A stretch of 64,000 nucleotides of DNA from Fluviicola sp. (GCF_039596395.1 NZ_JBCNJT010000001.1:841315-905314), one strand, 5' to 3'; shown: positions 16,858 to 24,022, counted from the first letter of the stretch. Made by a program: numbers and translations. Notes: generated by a model not told the origin, from the sequence alone.

Positions 16858-17218
16858 GACGTTCCTTTTTAATGATTTCCAGCAATTCGTTGACATCGTC
16901 CAGGTCCAGGTTGTTTTCCTTCATGAAGAATGAAAGCAGTTTCGCATTCGAGTTCCCGAAATAGTTTTCCTTCAGTGACTGAAAACGCTGAGCGGAATAA
17001 GCTTCTTTACTGATCATGGGGTAGTACTCGTTCGATTTCCCGTAGGTTTTGTATTCCACGAAACCCTTTTGCACCAATACCCGGATTACTGTCAAAACAG
17101 TATTGTAGGCCGGACGCGGTTCTTCCAGCTGTTCGTGAATGTCTTTTGCAAATCCTTTTCCAACAGACCAGATCGCCTGCATGATTTGTTCTTCTGCCCG
17201 TGTCAATTCCTTTTTCAT
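16850..17218 (-). CDS. BlaI/MecI/CopY-family repressor
   Basis: 122 residues. Winged helix at 1-75: LTRAEEQIMQAIWSVG, then PAYNTVLTVIRVLVQKGFVEY, the family signature, and a C-terminal dimerisation region. It is upstream of and overlaps the M56 peptidase by 8 bp, the standard sensor/repressor pair. The peptidase would cleave or inactivate BlaI to derepress targets. No beta-lactamase is nearby, so the regulon is probably envelope homeostasis. It is divergent from the NrtR-like gene, sharing the 194-bp spacer. Confidence 0.88.
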   Translation of the reverse strand: MKKELTRAEEQIMQAIWSVGKGFAKDIHEQLEEPRPAYNTVLTVIRVLVQKGFVEYKTYGKSNEYYPMISKEAYSAQRFQSLKENYFGNSNAKLLSFFMKENNLDLDDVNELLEIIKKERHD

Positions 17219-17340
17219 GAAGCAATGATATAATTACTTTTTTAATTATACAACTATATTTATAAATATAAATGTTAAAATATTTTTGGAATGCTGCTTT
17301 CCTTGTTTTATCAGGGGTTTGGAAAAGTGAAAAAATAAAT

Positions 17341-17355
17341 GTGTAAAAAATACAC
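17341..17355. promoter_or_regulatory. Operator 1 of the NrtR-like regulator
   Basis: GTGTAAAAAATACAC, an inverted repeat GTGTA-N5-TACAC. It lies just upstream of the -33 TTG (17364). Confidence 0.75.
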
Positions 17356-17363
17356 TAAGAAAT

Positions 17364-17393
17364 TTGGAGATTCAAAAAGTGAATTTATCTTTG
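17364..17393 (+). promoter_or_regulatory. Promoter of the NrtR-like gene (TTG-N19-TATCTTTG)
   Basis: TTG 17364-17366 and TATCTTTG 17386-17393, 19 bp apart, match the Bacteroidota consensus well. The last base of the -7 box is the first base of operator 2. Confidence 0.75.
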
Positions 17394-17407
17394 TGTAATA
17401 AATACAC
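17393..17407. promoter_or_regulatory. Operator 2 of the NrtR-like regulator
   Basis: GTGTAATAAATACAC, the same GTGTA-N5-TACAC design as operator 1. It covers the transcription start and ends 5 bp before the ATG at 17413. Its centre lies 52 bp from that of operator 1. Confidence 0.8.
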
Positions 17408-17412
17408 TTTGA

Positions 17413-18114
17413 ATGAAGCAAAAAACACACTACCAATATGAATACGAAAGACCGGCACTGGCCACCGACTGTGCTATTTTTGGTTTTGATGGCGGGGAAT
17501 TGAAGTTGCTTCTTCTAAAAAGGGAAAAAGAACCATTCGAGAATAAATGGGCTTTGCCTGGTGGTTTTGTCTACATGCACGAAACGGCAGAAGTATCAGC
17601 AAAGCGGATTCTCATGGAAAAGGCAGGAATAAAAGACGTATTTATCGAGCAGTTGTACACCTTTAGCAGAATTGACCGCGACCCGCGCGAACGCATCGTT
17701 TCTGTGAGCCATTATGCACTGGTGGATAAATCGCAGTTTGAATTGATTGCCGGGCGTGATACCATCCAGGCGGAATGGCATCCGATCTCCCAATTGCCGG
17801 AGTTGGGTTTCGATCACGCTGAAATCGTGGCGATGGCCATTGAACGTTTGAAAGGAAAAGTACGCTACCAGCCCGTCGGGTTTGAATTATTGGATGCGAA
17901 ATTTACCCTGACACAGCTGCAGTTACTGTACGAAGCGATTCTACAGACGCCGATCGATAAACGGAATTTCCGCAAGAAGATCACCGCGATGGGATTGCTG
18001 AAACAACTGGATGAAAAAGAACAGAACGTACCCAGGAAAGCCGCGTTCTACTACAGTTTCGACAAGAAAAAATACGAAGAACTGATGAAGAAAGGCTTCC
18101 ACTTTGAATTGTAA
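17413..18114 (+). CDS. NrtR-like regulator: Nudix domain plus winged helix
   Basis: 233 residues. The N-terminal Nudix fold (about 12-150) begins DCAIFGFDGGELKLLLLKRE and has ENKWALPGGFVYMHE. The Nudix box is degenerate: where GX5EX7REUXEEXGU is expected, the RE and EE positions read RI and EK, so pyrophosphatase activity is doubtful. The C-terminal part (about 155-233, FTLTQLQLLYEAIL, KRNFRKKITAMGLL) is the winged helix of NrtR regulators. NrtR proteins bind ADP-ribose or related NAD products and repress NAD genes. Two operators flank and overlap its promoter. It heads the KptA/macro cassette and probably controls it. Confidence 0.88.
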   Translation: MKQKTHYQYEYERPALATDCAIFGFDGGELKLLLLKREKEPFENKWALPGGFVYMHETAEVSAKRILMEKAGIKDVFIEQLYTFSRIDRDPRERIVSVSHYALVDKSQFELIAGRDTIQAEWHPISQLPELGFDHAEIVAMAIERLKGKVRYQPVGFELLDAKFTLTQLQLLYEAILQTPIDKRNFRKKITAMGLLKQLDEKEQNVPRKAAFYYSFDKKKYEELMKKGFHFEL

Positions 18115-18125
18115 AAGGAATATTG

Positions 18126-18228
18126 GACATTAAGACATTAAGACATTAAGACATTAAGACATTAAGACATTAAGACATTAAGACATTAAGACATTAAGAC
18201 ATTAAGACATTAAGACATTAAGACATTA
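18126..18228. repeat. 8-bp tandem repeat, about 12.9 copies of GACATTAA
   Basis: Twelve perfect GACATTAA units (18126-18221) plus GACATTA (18222-18228), with no interruption. It fills most of the spacer between the NrtR-like gene and kptA. A run this long and pure is expected to gain and lose copies by slippage. The following TCCTGAAATC and TCCTGATGTC motifs look like decayed relatives. Confidence 0.97.
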
Positions 18229-18277
18229 CCTAAGTCCTGAAATCTTAAAATCCTGATGTCCTAAAATCTAAAAAGAA

Positions 18278-18814
18278 ATGAAAACACTAAAAGACATCAG
18301 TAAATTTCTAAGCCTCATCCTCCGGCACAAACCGGAAACGATAGGCATAACCATGGACCCGAACGGCTGGGTTGATGTAGATGAGTTAATGGAAAAATCC
18401 GCTGCAAAAGGATTCAGATTCGATTTCGAAACCCTGGAAGAAGTCGTTTTTACCAACGACAAACAACGCTTCACATTCAACGATGATTACTCTAAAATCC
18501 GTGCGAACCAGGGACATTCCGTCAATGTAGACCTGGAATTCGAACCTACCGAACCTGTTGGTTACCTGTATCACGGAACGGTAGACAAATTCCTGGAAAG
18601 CATTCGCGAGAACGGTTTGCAGAAACGCAGCCGCCTGCATGTTCATTTGAGCAAGGACCTGGAAACAGCTACAAAAGTGGGAAGCAGACGCGGGAAACCG
18701 GTGATCCTGAAAATCGATGCGGAGCGCATGTTCCGGGACGGATATCCGTTCTACTTATCCAAAAACGGCGTGTGGCTTTGCGATGAAGTTCCGGTACAAT
18801 ACATTGAACTATAG
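18278..18814 (+). CDS. kptA: RNA 2'-phosphotransferase (Tpt1/KptA)
   Basis: 178 residues. KptA moves an internal RNA 2'-phosphate to NAD+, giving ADP-ribose 1''-2''-cyclic phosphate, nicotinamide and repaired RNA. The catalytic tetrad is visible: R16-H17 (LRHKP), R64 (KQRF) and R119 (RSRLHVHLS). The family motifs IRANQGHS (74-81), YHGT (98-101) and GVWL (164-167) are present. Length is normal. In bacteria the natural substrate is unknown because they lack the tRNA-splicing pathway that makes 2'-phosphates. The oxygenase gene starts 5 bp downstream; the tandem repeat lies 50 bp upstream. Confidence 0.95.
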   Translation: MKTLKDISKFLSLILRHKPETIGITMDPNGWVDVDELMEKSAAKGFRFDFETLEEVVFTNDKQRFTFNDDYSKIRANQGHSVNVDLEFEPTEPVGYLYHGTVDKFLESIRENGLQKRSRLHVHLSKDLETATKVGSRRGKPVILKIDAERMFRDGYPFYLSKNGVWLCDEVPVQYIEL

Positions 18815-18819
18815 CAGTC

Positions 18820-19368
18820 ATGAAACGCATAGATCTCGCACCGGATTGTTACCTGCTGGAAGATTTCTTCAATGCCCGCGAATGCGAAGAGCTCATTCTG
18901 TGGAGCGAACAACGTGGCTATGAAGAAGCGAAAGTGCAGGTATACGGAAAGGAAATGATGGTGAAAGGAATCCGGAATAACTCCAGGATTACGTATATTG
19001 ATTTCGACCTGGCAGAAAGGGTTTGGGAACGCTTCAAACCGCATGCAGTACTGGAATTCGGGAATAGCAAAGCCATTGGCCTGAATGAGTTGTTCCGTTT
19101 TTACAGGTATGAACCAGGCCAATATTTCAAAAAACACATCGACGGGAGCTTTGTTCGTGGAATCGGGGAGGCAAGTTGTTTTACCTTTATGGTCTACCTC
19201 AACGACGATTTTGAAGGCGGAGAAACGACTTTTGAGAACTTCACGGTCAAACCGAAGCAAGGAACCGCGCTGGTGTTTCACCATCCGGTCAAGCATGCGG
19301 GAGAACCAATCCTTTCCGGGGTGAAATATGCATTGCGAACAGATGTCATGTACCGATTAAACGAATAA
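18820..19368 (+). CDS. 2-oxoglutarate/Fe(II)-dependent oxygenase (prolyl-4-hydroxylase type)
   Basis: 182 residues, a single double-stranded beta-helix domain. The iron triad is H106-x-D108 (KKHIDGS) and H159 (KHAGEPI), with R173 (ALRTD) placed to bind 2-oxoglutarate. FMVYLNDDFEGGETTF is typical of prolyl-hydroxylase-like members (P4Hc). The N-terminal 90 residues pack as the usual helix-strand support. It is translationally linked: 5 bp after kptA and 2 bp before the phosphatase. Its substrate, protein or nucleic acid, cannot be told. In this neighbourhood a modified RNA end or an ADP-ribose-linked group is possible, as inference only. Confidence 0.9.
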   Translation: MKRIDLAPDCYLLEDFFNARECEELILWSEQRGYEEAKVQVYGKEMMVKGIRNNSRITYIDFDLAERVWERFKPHAVLEFGNSKAIGLNELFRFYRYEPGQYFKKHIDGSFVRGIGEASCFTFMVYLNDDFEGGETTFENFTVKPKQGTALVFHHPVKHAGEPILSGVKYALRTDVMYRLNE

Positions 19369-19370
19369 AA

Positions 19371-20099
19371 ATGAAAAGAACACTGGTAATAGGAGATATT
19401 CACGGAGCGTTTAAGGCTTTGGAGCAGGTGTTGGGTCGTGCCGGGCTGACTGATCAGGACCGGCTGATCTTCCTGGGCGATTATGTGGATGGCTGGAGCG
19501 AGTCCAAACAGGTGATTGACCATTTGATCGCACTCAAAAAGACCCACGACTGCATATTCATCCGCGGCAATCACGATGTTTGGTGCGAAGAATGGCTCCT
19601 CCGCAAGGAAAAAAATCCGGTATGGGTTAAGCATGGTGGAAATGAAACCATCCGGAGTTATGAAAATTCCAGCCTGGAAGAACGTGACCGCCACGGAAAA
19701 TTCTTTTCGCAGATGCAGAATTACCACATCGATGAAAACAACAACCTGTTTATTCATGCGGGCTTTTCATCGATGCACGGTCCGGATAAGGAAACCTACT
19801 CGTCGAACTACAGTTGGGATCGAACCTTGTGGGAAATGGCACTTGCAGCAGATCCGAACCTGGACCCGGATTCACCGTTCTATCCGAAGCGTTTGAAGTT
19901 GTTTAAAGAGATTTTCATCGGTCACACGCCAACAACCAATTACGACATCGAAACACCGATCCATGCGGTCAACCTGTGGAATATAGACACCGGCGCAGCA
20001 TTTACCGGAAAAGTTACTGTCCTGGATCTTGAAACAAAAGAATTCTGGCAAAGCGATGTCGTGCAAACGCTTTACCCGGATGAGAAAGGAAGAAATTAG
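19371..20099 (+). CDS. Calcineurin-like metallophosphoesterase (PPP type)
   Basis: 242 residues. The metal-binding motifs are in order: GDIHG (8-12), GDYVDG (about 42-47), GNHDVW (about 66-71), HAGF (about 129) and GHTP (about 184). They match the PPP/bis(5'-nucleosyl)-tetraphosphatase and Pnkp-phosphatase branch that removes phosphate from proteins, nucleotides or RNA 2',3' ends. It starts 2 bp after the oxygenase. Beside kptA and a macro domain, action on a 2'- or cyclic phosphate is plausible but unproven. Confidence 0.9.
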   Translation: MKRTLVIGDIHGAFKALEQVLGRAGLTDQDRLIFLGDYVDGWSESKQVIDHLIALKKTHDCIFIRGNHDVWCEEWLLRKEKNPVWVKHGGNETIRSYENSSLEERDRHGKFFSQMQNYHIDENNNLFIHAGFSSMHGPDKETYSSNYSWDRTLWEMALAADPNLDPDSPFYPKRLKLFKEIFIGHTPTTNYDIETPIHAVNLWNIDTGAAFTGKVTVLDLETKEFWQSDVVQTLYPDEKGRN

Positions 20100-20108
20100 T
20101 AGGTAATT

Positions 20109-20200
20109 TAATTATCAATGATGAATTATCAAGGATCTAAAATCAGTCTTGACTCTTGATAATTCTTCTTGATAATTGAATCATTAAACATTGATAATTA
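20109..20200. other. Nested hairpin between phosphatase and deoxyribosyltransferase-like genes
   Basis: Outer arms TAATTATCAATG (20109-20120) and CATTGATAATTA (20189-20200) are perfect complements. Inner arms GAATTATCAAG (20123-20133) and CTTGATAATTC (20155-20165) are also perfect. An unpaired CTTGATAATTG copy (20169-20179) could compete with the inner 3' arm. No T-run follows; the ATG at 20208 is 7 bp past the structure. Confidence 0.75.
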
Positions 20201-20207
20201 AAAAAAC

Positions 20208-20678
20208 ATGATCCTCAAACCAACATCTGATCTGTCACAGGCTGAAAACCGCTTCAAGATCTTCCTGGCCGGTTCCATAGAAATGGGAAAAGCCGAGAAC
20301 TGGCAGGAGAAATTGGAGAAAGAACTTCAAAGCCTGGGAGAAATTTGTGTACTCAATCCGCGGCGTGACGACTGGGATACCGGCTGGAAACAGGAAATGA
20401 CGAACGTTCCGTTCTATGAACAGGTAAATTGGGAATTGAACGGATTGGAAGCCGCAGATTTGATTGTGTGCTATTTTTCTCCCGAAACACAATCACCCGT
20501 GACGATGCTGGAACTGGGATTGTTTGCGCGCTCGGGGAAACTCGTTGTTTGCTGCCCGGATGGATTCTGGCGAAAAGGGAATATTGATATTGTCTGTGAA
20601 AAATACGCGATCCCGATGGTGGAAAGCGTTAATGACCTGGTGGTTTATGCGGCAAAAACAATAAAACAGAAAAAATGA
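20208..20678 (+). CDS. Nucleoside 2-deoxyribosyltransferase-like protein
   Basis: 156 residues, a Rossmann-like fold of the nucleoside deoxyribosyltransferase/DRHyd group. It has RFKIFLAGSIEMG near the start, NPRRDDWD (about 51-58), QVNWELNGLEAADLIVCYF and the catalytic-Glu region SPVTMLELGLFA (about 95-106). Enzymes of this fold cleave N-glycosidic bonds in nucleosides or nucleotides. It overlaps the macro-domain gene by 4 bp (ATGA), so the two act together. Substrate unknown; an NAD- or ADP-ribose-derived nucleotide fits the neighbours. Confidence 0.85.
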   Translation: MILKPTSDLSQAENRFKIFLAGSIEMGKAENWQEKLEKELQSLGEICVLNPRRDDWDTGWKQEMTNVPFYEQVNWELNGLEAADLIVCYFSPETQSPVTMLELGLFARSGKLVVCCPDGFWRKGNIDIVCEKYAIPMVESVNDLVVYAAKTIKQKK

Positions 20679-21148
20679 AAAAAGAAATTAACTACATAAA
20701 AGGAGATGCCACGTCTCCGGAACAGGATGGCAATAAAATCATCGTTCATATTTGTAATGATGTGGGCGGTTGGGGAAAAGGATTTGTTATGGCCATTTCA
20801 AATAGATGGAAAGAGCCTGAAAATCAGTTCCGGGAGTGGTTTAAATCACAAGATAATTTTGAACTGGGAGAAGTAAGATTTGTGCAGGTAGAAAGCGATT
20901 TATGGGTTGCAAATGTAATTGGGCAGCATAAAATCCATAAGGATGAGCATGGAAATCCCCCGATTCGTTATGGTGCAATTCGGCAAGGGCTTACAAAAAC
21001 CGCTGCATTTGCAGAAGAAATAGACGCCTCCGTCCACATGCCAAGGATCGGTTGTGGTTTGGCCGGCGGAACCTGGGATCAGATTGAACCTATCATTGAA
21101 GAAACACTGATTACCAAACAAATTGAAGTAACAGTTTACGATTTCTGA
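20675..21148 (+). CDS. Macro-domain (ADP-ribose-1''-phosphate processing-like) protein
   Basis: 157 residues, one macro domain. INYIKGDATSP (5-15) is the first adenine/ribose loop, IVHICNDVGGWGKGFV (23-38) the distal-ribose loop, and HMPRIGCGLAGGTWDQIEPI (about 121-140) the phosphate loop. It resembles the Poa1p-like macro domains that dephosphorylate ADP-ribose-1''-phosphate or remove ADP-ribose. That compound derives from the cyclic phosphate KptA makes, which gives a direct metabolic link to kptA. It is the last gene of the cassette. Confidence 0.92.
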   Translation: MKKEINYIKGDATSPEQDGNKIIVHICNDVGGWGKGFVMAISNRWKEPENQFREWFKSQDNFELGEVRFVQVESDLWVANVIGQHKIHKDEHGNPPIRYGAIRQGLTKTAAFAEEIDASVHMPRIGCGLAGGTWDQIEPIIEETLITKQIEVTVYDF

Positions 21149-21202
21149 CAGGAGTATTCCAGTCATTAATTCGTAATTTGGCATTCGCAATTCGCAATTA
21201 CC

Positions 21203-21778
21203 ATGAACGAACTGGAACGAAATATCGCAGCGCTTTTTGAAGTCAAATCGGAGGATCTGAAGACGATCAGTGCTCATTTTCATGCAATCGATTTGCAAAA
21301 AGGAGATTATTTTTTCAAAGAACACGGGTATTCCAATCAACTGGGATTTGTGAAATCGGGATTGTTGCGTGAATGGGTAACCCTTCCGGAGAAAGAAGTG
21401 ACCAAATGGGTGGCAACTCCCGGGTATTTCATCACGGACCTGAACAGTTTCCTGTTTGATAAGCCTGCCGGTTCTTCGCTTCAGGCATTAACGGATTGCG
21501 AATTGTATGTGATCAGCAAGGAAGATTACCGGAATATGGGGAAATCCATTCCGACCTGGAACACCGTTGAGAAGTTGTTCATGGCGAAGTGTTTTGCCAC
21601 CATGAGCGACCGTATTTTGGCGTTTATTTCCATGACAGCCGAAGAACGCTACCTGCAATTATGGAGTTCAAATAAAGAGCTTTTCAACCAGGTACCGCTC
21701 CAATACCTGGCTTCCATGCTCGGTATGACACCTGAAACGTTTAGCAGGCTTCGGAAGAAAATGACTGCCATTTCTTGA
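21203..21778 (+). CDS. Crp/Fnr-family transcriptional regulator
   Basis: 191 residues. Jelly-roll sensor domain (about 18-125, KGDYFFKEHGYSNQLGFVKSG) and a C-terminal HTH (VPLQYLASMLGMTPETFSRLRK). It is a distant relative of the regulator at 13840, with the same domain order and size. It precedes the SRPBCC gene at 21849 by 70 bp on the same strand, a likely regulator-target pair. The 54-bp spacer before it is ATTCGTAATT/ATTCGCAATT low-complexity sequence. Confidence 0.85.
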   Translation: MNELERNIAALFEVKSEDLKTISAHFHAIDLQKGDYFFKEHGYSNQLGFVKSGLLREWVTLPEKEVTKWVATPGYFITDLNSFLFDKPAGSSLQALTDCELYVISKEDYRNMGKSIPTWNTVEKLFMAKCFATMSDRILAFISMTAEERYLQLWSSNKELFNQVPLQYLASMLGMTPETFSRLRKKMTAIS

Positions 21779-21848
21779 TATTTGTCAAGAGCAGACTCCT
21801 GGTTTTCATCGAATTTTGATTTATCAAAACAATCGAAATTTAAAACAG

Positions 21849-22283
21849 ATGAAAAAGGAAATCAAAACAGCTATTATTATTGAGGCAACTCCCGGCCGCG
21901 TATGGGAAGTATTGACCGGCTTTCAGCAATACCCGAAATGGAATCCCTTTATCAAATCCGTTCAGGGAACCGTGAAAACAGGAGAAAAGATCGTTGTGAG
22001 GCTGGAGCCGCCAGGAGCAAAAGGAATGACTTTTAAGCCAAAGGTACTAGCTTTTGAAACCAACCGGGAATTCCGGTGGATTGGCAGTTTGATCTTCCCG
22101 GGATTATTTGACGGCGAACACCGCTTCGAACTCATTGACAACGGAAACGGAACCACGACTTTTATCCAGGCAGAGAAATTCAAAGGTATTTTGGTACGTA
22201 TGCTCTCAAAGATGTTGGACGGCAGTACATTGAATGGTTTCCGGGCAATGAATGAACAATTGAAAATAGAAGCGGAAAAGTAA
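21849..22283 (+). CDS. SRPBCC/START-like domain protein
   Basis: 144 residues from the ATG at 21849. A start at 21816 would add a poor 11-residue leader and is less likely. IIIEATPGRVWEVLTGFQQYPKWNPFI is the typical opening of polyketide-cyclase/SRPBCC ligand-binding proteins (quoted here in two parts: IIIEATPGRVWEVL, then FQQYPKWNPFI). GEKIVVRLEPPG, EFRWIGSL and TTFIQAEKFKG are strands of the helix-grip fold. It probably binds a hydrophobic ligand. It follows a Crp-type regulator. Confidence 0.8.
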   Translation: MKKEIKTAIIIEATPGRVWEVLTGFQQYPKWNPFIKSVQGTVKTGEKIVVRLEPPGAKGMTFKPKVLAFETNREFRWIGSLIFPGLFDGEHRFELIDNGNGTTTFIQAEKFKGILVRMLSKMLDGSTLNGFRAMNEQLKIEAEK

Positions 22284-22407
22284 GTTTCTTTCGGTATGCT
22301 TAACGGGAAACCCGAATTGAAAAAAGAAACAGGATCAATGGTAATTCGACGGGCCGGATTTTTGCGGAATGAGATTGGTTTCCTTAGTTTTAAGAAAAAT
22401 TTGACCT

Positions 22408-23241
22408 ATGAAACAAATCGTTACCTACGTTTCTGCCCTTGTTTTGGCAGCTTCTACTTCTTTCGGGCAATCCACATTAACGGTTGATTGCTACAATTCG
22501 AATTCCATTTACAATTTATATTCAATCGATGATCAGGTCATTGAATATGCCACATATGGCAATGAACTAGCGTTTTACGTGGCGGTGATCGATCCTGCAA
22601 CCTGTACGCCCTGGGGAACGAGTTACAACGGTGCCAATACGGATCACTCTTTTGGCAATTTCAACGAAAATGGTGCGTACCGGCAACGTGTGGAGTACTT
22701 TTTTGCTTTCAGTATGACGGATTCTGTGCAGCTTGCCGGAATGACAAATATGCTTCAGACTATTCCAGCCGGACATTCCATACTTGTTTATACTCCGATA
22801 ACATACAGTTACACAGATGTAAATACTGTGAACTCCAACCTGATCCAAGAGTTGGAAAGCAGATGGGCGCCGAATATCATCCAGGGAAATGACATCATGA
22901 TCCTTTACGGCGAACAGGGAAATGCGAGTTCGTATGTAGAAGAAATCACCCAGGATAGCGGCAAGGTTTCATTCACCACAGCGATCTGTAATTCCCCTTT
23001 ATCAGTAAATGCAGAAACCATCGAACCGAAATTGGTTGTGAAACAGGACGGAACTACGTTTACCCTCAATCCGAACCTTCAAACGGATGAACTCCAAATC
23101 GTGGATGCGGCAGGAAAACAAGTGTCATTTGTAAAAACGGACCATACGATTCAATTGCAAGGTGCAAGTGCAGGAATATACGTATTCCAGGCAACAGCTG
23201 CAGGGAAAACCTACAGGAGCAAGCAATTGGTTTCGTTCTAG
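22408..23241 (+). CDS. Secreted protein with T9SS type A C-terminal sorting domain
   Basis: 277 residues. Signal peptide (1-20, TSFGQ). The central domain (about 22-195) includes TYGNELAFYVAVIDPATCTP and TIPAGHSILVYTPITYSYTD. It weakly recalls the ILEI/FAM3-like beta domain found in some Bacteroidota surface proteins, but this is uncertain. The last 75 residues (TLNPNLQTDELQIVDAAGKQ, then SAGIYVFQATAAGKTYRSKQ) form a Por_Secre_tail sorting domain, so it should cross the outer membrane through T9SS and be surface-attached or released. Monocistronic. Confidence 0.75.
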   Translation: MKQIVTYVSALVLAASTSFGQSTLTVDCYNSNSIYNLYSIDDQVIEYATYGNELAFYVAVIDPATCTPWGTSYNGANTDHSFGNFNENGAYRQRVEYFFAFSMTDSVQLAGMTNMLQTIPAGHSILVYTPITYSYTDVNTVNSNLIQELESRWAPNIIQGNDIMILYGEQGNASSYVEEITQDSGKVSFTTAICNSPLSVNAETIEPKLVVKQDGTTFTLNPNLQTDELQIVDAAGKQVSFVKTDHTIQLQGASAGIYVFQATAAGKTYRSKQLVSF

Positions 23242-23251
23242 TACAGGTGAA

Positions 23252-23815
23252 TCAAACCGGCTTGAATCCTTTTACAAACGCATTCAGGCGGTTCATCCAT
23301 CCTTTCAGGAATACGGCGTTCTTGCCTTTTGCAATGCGCTGAAAGAAAGCTGCCCGCTGTTTTACAAGTTCGTCGAACAATTCTTTGGGCGGAATGGCAT
23401 TTGCCGCTGTAATTGTTTTAGTACCGATTACTCCGTCTACGGAAACTGCTCCGCCTTTTTGGTTGATTGCCCGTTGCAGGGTAAGTCCGGCTTGTCTTAC
23501 TCCCGAACCCCACGCAATGGTGGTTACCATGAAACCGATCGACAAAGAGTTGAACGAGGCTGCCTTTACTTTGGAATAATACAACGAATCGAAAACAATG
23601 AACCAATCTGCATTGGACATGTCAAGGAAACGCTGATCGTTTAATTTTCCGAATTTTTTTCTCCAAACAGCATAGGTGATCCCGGCGTTGGTGTGCCAGC
23701 CGGTTTTGTTTTTGTAAGGAGTGGGACAGGGAGTTTTACTGGCAGAATCGGAAGCGTGTCTGCTAAGTCCGCCTTCCCATTTTCGTTCGAAATTGATGAA
23801 ATCTTCGAGTGTCAT
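23252..23815 (-). CDS. GH108-type lysozyme/endolysin-like muramidase
   Basis: 187 residues. The N-terminal half has the family pattern FINFERKWEGGLSRH, with the catalytic Glu in EGG, and then GWHTNAGITYAVW. The second half (VDGVIGTKTITAAN) is the associated peptidoglycan-binding (PG_binding_3-like) domain. There is no signal peptide, so export would need a holin or another route. That is typical of phage endolysins, but no other phage gene is nearby. It may be a domesticated phage lysozyme or effector. It is convergent with the T9SS gene, 10 bp apart. Confidence 0.8.
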   Translation of the reverse strand: MTLEDFINFERKWEGGLSRHASDSASKTPCPTPYKNKTGWHTNAGITYAVWRKKFGKLNDQRFLDMSNADWFIVFDSLYYSKVKAASFNSLSIGFMVTTIAWGSGVRQAGLTLQRAINQKGGAVSVDGVIGTKTITAANAIPPKELFDELVKQRAAFFQRIAKGKNAVFLKGWMNRLNAFVKGFKPV

Positions 23816-23993
23816 AACGTGAATAATGTGTGAGTAGAATTGTCTGTATAAAGATGCATAAATTTTTGAAATATGCAGGATTCCAGGTGATTATTAATGA
23901 GTTAATGTTGTTTCAGGCTGCTAATTTACGGCGGGAAGTTCGTAAGCTTTTTACGAAGACCGGGAATTTGAGCGATTTTTCGGACAAAAGAAA

Positions 23994-24022
23994 ATCGGAT
24001 GAATTTTCCGGGTTCATCCGAT
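23994..24022 (-). terminator. Minus-strand terminator-like hairpin (AATCGGATGA family, copy 1)
   Basis: Ten-bp perfect stem with a 9-nt loop; on the minus strand it is followed by TTTTCTTTT. No gene ends just before it, so it may be left over from a lost gene copy. Confidence 0.6.

Noticed and set aside
16858-16896. Upstream start of the M56 peptidase
   Set aside because: It would add 13 residues inside blaI; the ATG at 16857 gives the compact ATGACTAA overlap and begins at the first membrane helix.
18126-18228. Possible CRISPR array
   Set aside because: The 8-bp units are contiguous with no spacers; it is a simple tandem repeat.
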